A program made the translations under genes and the position numbers. Source: JANNGC01 sp043758205 (GTDB lineage Bacteria; Verrucomicrobiota; Verrucomicrobiia; Limisphaerales; SIBH01). From it: 10,524 bases of DNA. Location: positions 1 to 10,524 of the forward strand of contig JAYVNY010000106.1 of assembly GCA_043758205.1 (NCBI GenBank). The letters run 5' to 3'. Positions 5,901 through 10,524 of this stretch are shown piece by piece; position 1 is the stretch's first letter, and each line of letters starts with the position of its first letter. Below the pieces are notes generated by a model. That model was not told where the DNA came from, did no database searches, and was given only the letters and a program-made list of their open reading frames with translations.

Positions 5901-8837
5901 GGCGCGAGCATCAACCCGACGACCGGCGTTTTCTCGTGGACGCCGACCGAGGCCCAGGGGCCGAGCAATTATTTCGTGACCGTGACCGTGACCGACAATG
6001 GCTCGCCGGCTTTGAGCGATTCCAAATTTGTTAGCATCACGGTCAATGAAGTGAACACCGCGCCGACGCTCGCTTCAATTGGCGACCGGACGATGAACGA
6101 ACTGACCACGCTGAACTTCGGCGCGGCGGGCAGTGACCTGGATTTTCCTACGAATACGCTGACCTACAGCCTCTTGAACGCGCCCACTGGCGCGACGATC
6201 AATCCGACGACCGGCAACTTCACTTGGACGCCCACGGAAGAACAGGGATCAAACAGCTACAGCTTCACAGTGCGCGTCACGGACAACGGCACGCCCTCGC
6301 TGAGCGCGGCGCAGACGGTCACGGTGCAGGTCAACGAGACGATCACCGCGCCGGTGCTGCCGTTCATCGGCAACAAGTCGGTGAACGAAGGCGCGCTGCT
6401 CACGTTCACCAACACCGCCACGGACGCAGATTTTCCGACGCAGATTTTGACTTACTCGCTGTCGAACGCGCCCGCTGGCGCCAACATCATTGCCACGAAC
6501 GGCGTGTTCACCTTCACATGGACACCGATAGAAGAGCAGGGACCGAGCAACTATCTCGTGACCGTCATCGTCACGGACAACGGCGTGCCCGCGTCGTCCG
6601 CGTCGGAAACGATCACCATCAGCGTGTTGGAAGTCACCACCGCGCCGGTGCTGGCGGCGATTGGCAACAAGACGGTGAACGAGGGCGTGCTGCTGAACTT
6701 CAACGCCTCGGCGACGGACGGTGATTTGCCCGCGCAGGCGCTGAACTTCAATCTCGACGCGGGCGCCCCATCCGGCGCGAGCATCACGAGCGGCGGCGTG
6801 TTCACCTGGACGCCCACGGAGGCGCAGGGGCCGGGCAGCTACAACGTCACGGTGCGCGTGACCGACAGCGGCGTGCCGCCGTTGAGCGCGTTTGAAACTA
6901 TTACCATCTCGGTCAACGAATCGAACATCGCGCCGTCGCTCGCCGCCATCGGCACCAAGACGGTGGTGAAGAACACGCAACTCAGCTTCTCCGCTGTGGG
7001 CAGTGATTTGGACTCGCCCGCGCAGACGCTCACCTACAGCCTCGACTCTGGCGCTCCGTCCGGCGCGAGCATCAACCCGACGACGGGCGCGTTCACCTGG
7101 ACACCCAACAATTCGCAAGGCCCGTCCACGAACAGCCTCACCATCCGCGTGACGGACAACGGTCCTGGCAATCTCAGTGCCACGCGCACGTTCCAAGTCA
7201 TTGTCTTGAACGACAATACCGCGCCGGTGCTCGCGGCCATCGGCAACATGGAAGTGACCACGCAGACGTTGCTCACCTTCCAGGCCATGGCGACGGACGC
7301 GGAGTCGTCGTCGCAGATTCTGACGTTCACGCTGGAGAACGCCCCCGTGGGCGCGAGCATTGATCCGCTGACCGGCGTGTTCACCTGGACGCCCACGGAC
7401 GAGCAGGGACCGAGCACGAACGTCGTGACCGTGCGCGTGACGGACAGCGCGCCGTTCAATCCGCTCAACGACTCGGAAACGATCCAGATCATCGTGCATG
7501 AATTTATTGCGCCCACGATTGCCATCACAGATGTCGCCACGCCCGCCGGCTCGGACGGTTCTTTCACGGCGGAATTTGAAATCACGCTTTCCGCGCCCGT
7601 CGCACGCACCGTGACCGTGCAATACGAAACGGCCGATGGCAGCGCACTGGGTGGTGAAGATTACACGCCGTCCTCCGGCACGCTGGTCTTCGAGCCGGGC
7701 ATCACGAATCTCACGCTCGACATCGAGGTCGCGGGCAAGTCCACGGTCTATACCAACCGCACGTTCTTCGTCCGGCTTGCGCAGGCGACGAACGGCGTGC
7801 TCGCGGATGCCGAGGCGCTCGGCACCTTGCTCGCCACGGCCGCGCCCGGCTTCTACATTGACGACGTGACGCTCATGGAAGGCAACGCGGGGCGCAGCAA
7901 CGCCGTCTTCACCGTGCTCTTGCGCGGCCCGCACACGCTGCCGGTTACGGTGAATTACACGGCGCTGAAAGGCTCCGCTCTCGCGCGCAAAGATTTCACC
8001 GTCAAGCGCGGCAAGCTCAAATTTCCCGTTGGGACGAACACCGCGCACGTGAACATTCCCATCGTCGGCGAGACGATGAGCGAGTTTGACGAGAACTACA
8101 CCGTGGTCCTCTCGCGCTCCGTCAATGCCGTCATCATCCGGGGCACCGGCCACGGCACGATTCTGGATGACGACGCGCTGCCCTCCATCAGCATCAGTGA
8201 TGCGGCGACGACCGAGGCCAACACCGGCGTGCGCGCGCTGGCCTTCACTCTGCGCCTCTCGGCGAAGAGCGGACGGCCCGTGAGCGTGGATTTTTCCACG
8301 ATGGACGGCACAGCGGTGTCCGGCTCGGACTATGTCAGCACCAATGGCACCGCGGTCATTCCCGCCGGAAAATTGCTGACGAAGATCAGCGTCCCGGTCG
8401 TGGGCAACGCACGGAGCGAGAGCAACGAAACCTTCTTCGTGAACCTCGCCAACCCGGTGAACGCCACGCTCGGCGACGCGCAAGGCGCGGCCAGCGTCAG
8501 GGACACCGACCGTGGTCCCGCCGTCCTGGTGGGCGATGCCCTGGTCTTCGAGGATGCGCTTGGAAAGTATGCTCAATTCACCGTGTTCCTTTCCACCCCC
8601 AGCGAGAAGTCGGTGAGCGTGAACCTCGGCACCTCCGCCGACACGGCGGTAAAGGACGTGGATTATGTCGCGCGGCCCAACATTGACTTGTATTTCCCTC
8701 CCGGTGAGACCGCGCAAAATGTGCGGGTCGTGCTGACCGGCAACCCCGGTTCCAGCGGTCGCCGCTTCAATCTGATTGCCGTGAGCGCGGTGAACGCCGC
8801 CCTATCCGACAAGATCGGAACGTGCGTGATTCCGTAA
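2934..8837 (+). CDS. Giant exported adhesion/scaffold protein (two cohesins, dockerin, HYR-like, cadherin-like and Calx-beta repeats)
   Basis: This gene is complete: ATG at 2934, TAA at 8835-8837, 1967 residues. The start is supported by a signal peptide (positive MNPQTISPKTRR, hydrophobic core to about residue 30, cleavage likely after SARA near residue 34). The 18-base spacer after the first gene has no Shine-Dalgarno motif, so translation may be coupled or leaderless-like. Domains in order: cohesin-like 36-172; three HYR-like repeats 174-405; carboxypeptidase-regulatory-like 408-468; dockerin-like 476-584 (calcium loop D506, D508, S510, D517); second cohesin-like 609-747; eight cadherin/He_PIG-type repeats 754-1523; four Calx-beta-type repeats 1527-1967. 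No enzymatic motif, transmembrane anchor or sorting tail is visible. Likely an extracellular, calcium-dependent scaffold or adhesin, cotranscribed with the upstream paralogue and ending at the terminator just downstream. The domain calls come from motifs only; the general role is inference. Confidence 0.93.
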   Translation: MNPQTISPKTRRQATNFLLSLALLLGLTVGSARAATLTFAVGATNAVTNSQVVVPIRVTNFTGVGSFSFSFHWATNVARFVAVEQFSLPGMTTNDFGIFPDGTITVAWFEPSSGVTNQPDGAMVFGVRLQLVGPASATCPVIIDSNPTALFAATDLVELPVTNANNILSIDRTLIVTCQPDKVVECGTPWQFNLPQNADSCGGLPVIINILSTVTNYTGTCGFTALRTWEILDACNNRATCQQTVTAIDTTPPVVACAPNKTIEFGQPWNFDRPTGNDSCIGTNVNVAVVSTSTNFGPCGLMYTATRTWSVFDGCSNAVPCTQIVTVRDTTAPVITCAPDKNVNCLGVWTFNPPFATDIADGTNLTITIVSTVTNGTCGSSYTATRTWRATDSCGNFSQCSQTAFGRAIVTVSGTAFLPTNYPPTTTDRRVATATLVGPTNITAATVADGTYSLVFDAANNVTVQPVAPTSGQPADGVSTLDITILRRHILNLAPLDTPYKRLAGDVDGSSSITTLDLSFVRRLVLGSTNRFPRGLWRFVPADFVFTNPAVPWSAPTNRTYASVGADTAGQDFVALKLGDVNNSWTPPAGAVGSPKSTPKKGPVSAGTNGVTFIAPTTSGFPGDEIVVPIITSGFSSVKALQFTFRWNTQFLTFVNLGTLGLPNMASDNFNTNSAASSGYVALSWDYPNAGTVDLPEGATIFEARFRLIGAPSNTAAMFFDNSPTPLEVIDGNFNILASSTIDGSVFIKQPNRAPNLATIAAQSISEGVLFSLTPVVTDADGSAQTQTFSLDAAPAGASIHPTTGVFTWTPTEAQGPGVHPVTIRVTDNGTPAPLNDTETFSITVNEVNSAPVLTTIGNLNANEGSLLSFTATATDSDLPTNGLTFMLEGAVPSGASITAGGAFTWTPNEDQGSSTNTFTVRVTDNGSPALTDSEVITIIVAEANGAPTLNAIGSKTVNEGSPLTFTAVGNDFDSPTQALAYSLFNAPSGASINPTTGVFSWTPTEAQGPSNYFVTVTVTDNGSPALSDSKFVSITVNEVNTAPTLASIGDRTMNELTTLNFGAAGSDLDFPTNTLTYSLLNAPTGATINPTTGNFTWTPTEEQGSNSYSFTVRVTDNGTPSLSAAQTVTVQVNETITAPVLPFIGNKSVNEGALLTFTNTATDADFPTQILTYSLSNAPAGANIIATNGVFTFTWTPIEEQGPSNYLVTVIVTDNGVPASSASETITISVLEVTTAPVLAAIGNKTVNEGVLLNFNASATDGDLPAQALNFNLDAGAPSGASITSGGVFTWTPTEAQGPGSYNVTVRVTDSGVPPLSAFETITISVNESNIAPSLAAIGTKTVVKNTQLSFSAVGSDLDSPAQTLTYSLDSGAPSGASINPTTGAFTWTPNNSQGPSTNSLTIRVTDNGPGNLSATRTFQVIVLNDNTAPVLAAIGNMEVTTQTLLTFQAMATDAESSSQILTFTLENAPVGASIDPLTGVFTWTPTDEQGPSTNVVTVRVTDSAPFNPLNDSETIQIIVHEFIAPTIAITDVATPAGSDGSFTAEFEITLSAPVARTVTVQYETADGSALGGEDYTPSSGTLVFEPGITNLTLDIEVAGKSTVYTNRTFFVRLAQATNGVLADAEALGTLLATAAPGFYIDDVTLMEGNAGRSNAVFTVLLRGPHTLPVTVNYTALKGSALARKDFTVKRGKLKFPVGTNTAHVNIPIVGETMSEFDENYTVVLSRSVNAVIIRGTGHGTILDDDALPSISISDAATTEANTGVRALAFTLRLSAKSGRPVSVDFSTMDGTAVSGSDYVSTNGTAVIPAGKLLTKISVPVVGNARSESNETFFVNLANPVNATLGDAQGAASVRDTDRGPAVLVGDALVFEDALGKYAQFTVFLSTPSEKSVSVNLGTSADTAVKDVDYVARPNIDLYFPPGETAQNVRVVLTGNPGSSGRRFNLIAVSAVNAALSDKIGTCVIP
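3039..3449 (+). other. N-terminal cohesin-like domain of the second protein
   Basis: Residues 36-172 directly follow the signal peptide. The pattern is LTFAVGATNAVTNSQVVVPI, then a SFSFSFHWATNVARFVAV strand pair, TVAWFEP, and a PDGAMVFGVRLQLVG strand near the end. This is the typical order of cohesin motifs: a VPI strand, a W-containing strand, and a G-x-(I/V)F-x-(L/I)-R-F-like strand. It precedes the HYR-like repeats, whereas in the neighbouring gene the only visible cohesin follows the dockerin. Confidence 0.65.
3453..4148 (+). repeat. Three tandem HYR-like protein repeats in the second gene
   Basis: The units encode residues of about 174-252, 253-331 and 332-405. They show the same cysteine-rich consensus as the six units of the upstream gene. 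Unit 2 has IEFG in place of IECG, as unit 5 of the upstream gene does. Unit 3 carries the NVNCLxxW motif also found in unit 6 upstream. These shared idiosyncrasies point to duplication of a larger block rather than independent repeat growth. Confidence 0.8.
4359..4685 (+). other. Dockerin-like module of the second protein
   Basis: Residues 476-584 contain DGVSTLDITILRRHIL, then the calcium-loop half DVDGSSSITTLDLSFVRRLV, and after an insert of about 45 residues DFVALKLGDVNNS. It aligns without obvious gaps to the module in the upstream gene, including the preceding TDRR-containing beta domain and the GLWRFVPA motif in the insert. Only the second loop has a full set of calcium ligands. The module lies between two cohesin-like domains of the same chain. 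Confidence 0.68.
4758..5174 (+). other. Second cohesin-like domain of the second protein, in a lower-GC patch
   Basis: Residues 609-747 show the cohesin pattern: VTFIAPTTSGFPGDEIVVPI, ALQFTFRWNTQFLTFVNL, VALSWDYP, then PEGATIFEARFRLIG, with a closing VFI strand. It is the clearest of the three cohesin-like domains in the window. By hand count 4981-5160 is about 48% G+C, against roughly 70% in the sampled 60-base stretches at 1441 and 5341. The codon use therefore differs from the flanking modules, which suggests separate recent acquisition or different selection. Confidence 0.7.
5193..7502 (+). repeat. Eight tandem cadherin/He_PIG-type protein repeats
   Basis: Eight in-frame units of about 285 bases encode residues near 754-846, 851-944, 947-1040, 1043-1135, 1139-1234, 1238-1330, 1333-1427 and 1430-1523. 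Each has APxLxxIGxKTVNEG, a DxDxPxQxLTYSL stretch, P(S/A)GASI, (G)xFTWTPTExQGP, and VRVTDNGxPxLSxxxTxxITVNE. The pattern fits the He_PIG / cadherin-like Ig superfamily. The DxD and NEVNxAP positions recall cadherin calcium linkers, but the LDRE motif is missing. Unit 5 has a two-residue insertion (FTFTWTP). Units 7 and 8 have lost the VNEG motif. A rigid stalk or ligand-binding array is likely. Confidence 0.82.
7512..8834 (+). repeat. Four Calx-beta-type repeats at the C-terminus of the second protein
   Basis: The units span residues near 1527-1636, 1639-1746, 1750-1858 and 1863-1967. Hallmarks are an initial (S)ISDxxxxE strand, VTVQYETADGSALGGEDYTPSS-like strands, a PG-x-TxxxxxVxG stretch, E-x-(F/Y)-x-V-x-L, and a closing GTILDDD. 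Unit 3 is the most typical (STMDGTAVSGSDY). Unit 1 lacks the usual initial acidic motif, and unit 4 is diverged and ends without the DDD motif. Calx-beta domains generally bind calcium through these acidic loops; binding here is inferred. Confidence 0.78.
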
Positions 8838-8876
8838 CTCACATCCGAACCGCCCGGCCACCAGCCTTCGTTACCT

Positions 8877-8909
8877 CCGCCGCAGGTGCAAACCTGCGGC
8901 GGATTTTTT
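8877..8909 (+). terminator. Strong intrinsic terminator after the second gene
   Basis: A perfect 11-base-pair stem pairs CCGCCGCAGGT (8877-8887) with ACCTGCGGCGG (8892-8902), closed by a GCAA tetraloop of the GNRA type. A T8876-A8903 pair can extend it, and six T residues follow at 8904-8909. It lies 39 bases after the stop codon, correctly placed to end the transcript of the first two genes and to separate them from the third. Confidence 0.93.
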
Positions 8910-8944
8910 GGCTCAGAGCCTGTCTGAAAATTCTGCATGGGTAG

Positions 8945-8986
8945 CACAGGCCACCGGCCTGTGCCGCCGGGCTACCAGCCCGGCGG
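8945..8986. repeat. Left pair of hairpins, each with an ACC loop
   Basis: The first hairpin pairs CACAGGCC (8945-8952) with GGCCTGTG (8956-8963). The second pairs CCGCCGGGCT (8964-8973) with AGCCCGGCGG (8977-8986). Both stems are perfect, both loops are ACC, and no base separates the two hairpins. A GTAG tetranucleotide (8941-8944) stands immediately 5' of the first, as in classical REP sequences. Confidence 0.85.
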
Positions 8987-8987
8987 A

Positions 8988-9041
8988 AGAGTGAGGGCGG
9001 CGTCGGTCAAACACGCCTGACTCCGCCAGGAGGCTCACTCT
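8988..9041. repeat. Central inverted repeat of the palindromic element
   Basis: AGAGTGAG (8988-8995) pairs perfectly with CTCACTCT (9034-9041). Inside it GGCGG (8996-9000) can pair with CCGCC (9023-9027) and GTC (9002-9004) with GAC (9019-9021). This core separates the left and right hairpin pairs and forms the symmetry axis. Confidence 0.7.
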
Positions 9042-9043
9042 CA

Positions 9044-9089
9044 TTCCGCTGGGCAGGTTGCCCAGCGGAACGGGCTGGTAGCCCGTTCC
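9044..9089. repeat. Right pair of hairpins, each with a GGT loop
   Basis: TTCCGCTGGGCA (9044-9055) pairs with TGCCCAGCGGAA (9059-9070). GGAACGGGCT (9067-9076) pairs with AGCCCGTTCC (9080-9089). The two stems share four bases, so only the inner six pairs of the second are available when the first is fully formed. Both loops are GGT, that is ACC on the minus strand, the mirror of the left pair. Confidence 0.85.
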
Positions 9090-9110
9090 ACCCTTTTTCC
9101 GACCGGCTCT

Positions 9111-9313
9111 CAATCTTCCCGGGTTTTTCGCCCTGCTCCGTCGGTGAATTTCTTTCGCTCCATCGCCAGGACGGAGGGTGCCGTAGTCCTGCGTAGGCCC
9201 GCCCCTACCCCGTGCCGTACAAGTACGAATGTTCGCGCCGTAGGTGTGCCTGCCCCGTGAACATTGATCGGCGGGCGGGGGAAAAGGGATGCTAGGCCAT
9301 CGAAGAAAATCGT
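9111..9313. other. Intergenic stretch with no supported gene
   Basis: I see no convincing ORF, RNA gene or strong promoter here. There are weak repeats: GCCGTAG at 9180-9186 and 9237-9243, CCCCGTG at 9208-9214 and 9253-9259, and a small GTAGG/CCTAC inverted pair (9193-9197 with 9204-9208). A 7-base inverted pair, CTCCGTC (9136-9142) with GACGGAG (9170-9176), is also present. These may be eroded repeat material. The promoter of the third gene should lie here, but the best candidate, TTGATC at 9264-9269, lacks a good -10 partner. Confidence 0.5.
9302..9309 (+). promoter_or_regulatory. Possible weak ribosome-binding purine tract before the third gene
   Basis: GAAGAAAA lies four bases before the ATG at 9314. 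It is purine-rich but only a partial Shine-Dalgarno match. It is listed because it helps support this start, together with the signal peptide that follows directly. Confidence 0.35.
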
Positions 9314-10524
9314 ATGCACCGCAACCGTCTCGTCTCTCTCCTGTGCGCCGCTGGCCTGTGGATGGCAGTTTCCGGCCAGGCCGCGAACCTCGCGCCGCTC
9401 GCCACCAACGACGTGTACTCGGTCAACGAGGACACGCGCCTGTCCGTGAATCATCGCGGCGTGCTGACCAACGACTTTGATCCCGAGGGCACCACCATGA
9501 CGGCGGTGCTCGTCACCGCGCCGCCGAACGGCACGCTGACCTTCACGAACAACGGCGGCTTTGCCTACACGCCGCGCACCAATTTCTTCGGCACGGACTC
9601 TTTCACCTATCGTGCTCGCGACGCGGGCGGCAGCAACTCGGCGCCGGCCACCGTCACCATCAATGTGCTGCCCGTGAACGACGCACCGCGCGCGACCAAC
9701 AATTCTTACAACCTTAACTCCGACATTGTGAACATCCGCTACGCGCCCGGCGTGCTGGGCAACGACGGCGACGTGGACGGCGACACACTTTCCGCCGTGC
9801 TCGTGAGCAACGTCACACGGGGTGAGCTGGTGCTGAATGGCGACGGCTCGTTCAGCTACACGCCGGAGGCGGGCTTCTTCGGTACGGACTCGTTCACCTA
9901 CCGCGCGTCAGATGGCATCACGAACAGCGCCACCGCCACGGTCACGCTCAACGTCAGTCCCGCACCCATCGTTGTCACCACGCCGCCGGCGGACCAGGCC
10001 GTGTGCGCGGGTGCGACGGCCACGTTCAGCATCGCGGCCACGGGCACCGCGCTCACGTATCAATGGTTCAAGAGCACGAACCTGCTCGCTGGGGCGACGA
10101 ACAACACGCTGATGTTGAATAACGTCGGCATGTCCGATGCCGGGCAGTATCGCGTGCGGCTGACCGGCGCGACGAACTCGGTGACGAACAGCGCCACGCT
10201 CACGGTGAATCTGCCGGTCAGCACGCTGCCGCTCGCGAACCAAATCCGCCTGGTCGGTTCCATCGTGGCTTTCAACGCCCCGGCCACCGGCACCGCACCG
10301 ATCACGTTCTCGTGGTTGAAGAATGGCGAGGTCATTCCCGGACAAAATGGCGGCACGCTCCTCCTGTCGAACCTGCTCTCCACGGACTCCGGCCTTTACT
10401 CCGTCATCGTGGGCAACCCCTGCGGCAGCATCACGAACAGCGCCACGCTCACGGTTGAGCCGTGCTTCAACCAGTTCGACGTGATGCTCGTCATTGACCG
10501 TTCTGGCTCGATGGTTGGGCAGGC
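9314..10524 (+). CDS. 3'-truncated exported protein with cadherin-like, Ig-like and vWA domains
   Basis: ATG at 9314 opens a frame that runs off the right edge (403 full codons visible). Residues 1-24 form a signal peptide (MHRNR, a hydrophobic core, then SGQA). A cysteine at residue 11 is not in a lipobox. Residues 31-120 and 123-215 are cadherin-like Big_9/VCBS-type domains (NDVYSVNEDT, GVLTNDFD, FFGTDSFTYR, repeated as GVLGND, FFGTDSFTYR). Residues 218-298 and 302-382 are Ig-like domains (YQWFKS, SDAGQYRV; FSWLKNG, TDSGLYSV), each closing with NSATLTV. Residue 386 onward begins a von Willebrand factor A domain: FDVMLVIDRSGSM holds the DxSxS metal-site motif at D395, S397 and S399. vWA domains usually mediate protein binding through a divalent metal. 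The protein is a probable surface adhesin. A terminator and the palindromic element separate it from the upstream genes, so it is likely transcribed on its own. Confidence 0.9.
   Translation, partial: MHRNRLVSLLCAAGLWMAVSGQAANLAPLATNDVYSVNEDTRLSVNHRGVLTNDFDPEGTTMTAVLVTAPPNGTLTFTNNGGFAYTPRTNFFGTDSFTYRARDAGGSNSAPATVTINVLPVNDAPRATNNSYNLNSDIVNIRYAPGVLGNDGDVDGDTLSAVLVSNVTRGELVLNGDGSFSYTPEAGFFGTDSFTYRASDGITNSATATVTLNVSPAPIVVTTPPADQAVCAGATATFSIAATGTALTYQWFKSTNLLAGATNNTLMLNNVGMSDAGQYRVRLTGATNSVTNSATLTVNLPVSTLPLANQIRLVGSIVAFNAPATGTAPITFSWLKNGEVIPGQNGGTLLLSNLLSTDSGLYSVIVGNPCGSITNSATLTVEPCFNQFDVMLVIDRSGSMVGQ

Larger units (their letters stand above)
8915..9110. repeat. Composite palindromic element with terminal inverted repeats (REP/MITE-like)
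   Basis: The left end reads AGAGCCTGTCTGAAAA (8915-8930). The right end, read on the opposite strand from 9110 back to 9095, is AGAGCCGGTCGGAAAA. These match at 14 of 16 positions. Between them lie two hairpins (8945-8986), a central inverted repeat (8988-9041) and two further hairpins (9044-9089), so the element is nearly symmetric about its centre. There is no convincing ORF and no clear target-site duplication. It may be a non-autonomous mobile element, a REP/BIME-like unit, or a structured RNA. It starts directly after the terminator, a common site for such elements. Confidence 0.75.

Noticed and set aside
6249..8717. An 822-codon open frame on the minus strand, opposite the second gene
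   Set aside because: The translation is Arg/His/Gly/Ala-rich without domain motifs, as expected antisense to GC-rich repetitive coding sequence. The plus-strand frame has a clear signal peptide and repeated domains. Stop-free length alone is not evidence here.
8945..9089. CRISPR array or tRNA-like structure in the hairpin block
   Set aside because: The hairpins differ from one another, have no regular unique spacers, and give no cloverleaf or anticodon arm.
8913..9113. A 66-codon minus-strand frame covering the palindromic element
   Set aside because: Its borders nearly coincide with the element, and its sequence is dictated by the palindromes. It looks like the kind of spurious protein often predicted from repeats.
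9264..9293. A sigma-70-like promoter for the third gene (TTGATC, then GATGCT after 18 bases)
   Set aside because: The -10 candidate matches the consensus at only three of six positions, which is too weak to call.
9341..9349. Lipoprotein signal at Cys11 of the third protein
   Set aside because: The residues before the cysteine are SLL rather than a lipobox ending in Gly, Ala or Ser, and the hydrophobic core continues beyond it.
9110..9454. A 114-codon minus-strand frame across the intergenic stretch and the start of the third gene
   Set aside because: It overlaps the signal-peptide-coding start of a well-supported plus-strand gene and shows no recognisable domain.

Overview
The window looks like part of a high-GC verrucomicrobial genome, probably from the Pedosphaera/Limisphaerales side of the phylum. 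Three things suggest this: very large exported proteins built from adhesion modules and rich in Thr-Asn, a C-terminal domain on the first gene of a kind I remember from secreted proteins of that group, and an intergenic block of GC-rich palindromes. The placement rests on family recall, not on a marker gene. Everything coding lies on the + strand.

Layout: (1) 1-2915 is the 3' part of a gene for an exported multidomain protein: BACON-like domain, six cysteine-rich HYR-like repeats, a carboxypeptidase-regulatory-like segment, a dockerin-like module, a cohesin-like domain and a C-terminal domain. (2) 2934-8837 is a complete 1967-residue protein with a signal peptide: cohesin-like domain, three HYR-like repeats, the same regulatory-like plus dockerin module, a second cohesin-like domain, eight cadherin/He_PIG-type repeats and four Calx-beta-type repeats. 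Only 18 bases separate the two genes, and a strong intrinsic terminator (8877-8909) follows the second, so they probably form the end of an operon. (3) 8915-9110 is a 196-base non-coding element bounded by 16-base imperfect inverted repeats and filled with short-loop hairpins arranged symmetrically around a central inverted repeat. (4) 9111-9313 holds no gene that I can support. (5) 9314 to the right edge is the 5' part of a third exported protein: signal peptide, two cadherin-like Big_9/VCBS-type domains, two Ig-like domains and the start of a von Willebrand factor A domain with an intact DxSxS metal-binding motif.

The three proteins have no visible enzymatic domain. They look like extracellular or cell-surface scaffold/adhesion proteins. 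The first two carry both halves of a potential cohesin-dockerin interaction, so they could bind each other or form chains; this is inference from domain content. The two genes share a paralogous core (HYR-like repeats, regulatory-like segment, dockerin) and differ at their ends. The most unusual items are the cohesin/dockerin content of this adjacent gene pair and the symmetric palindrome element.
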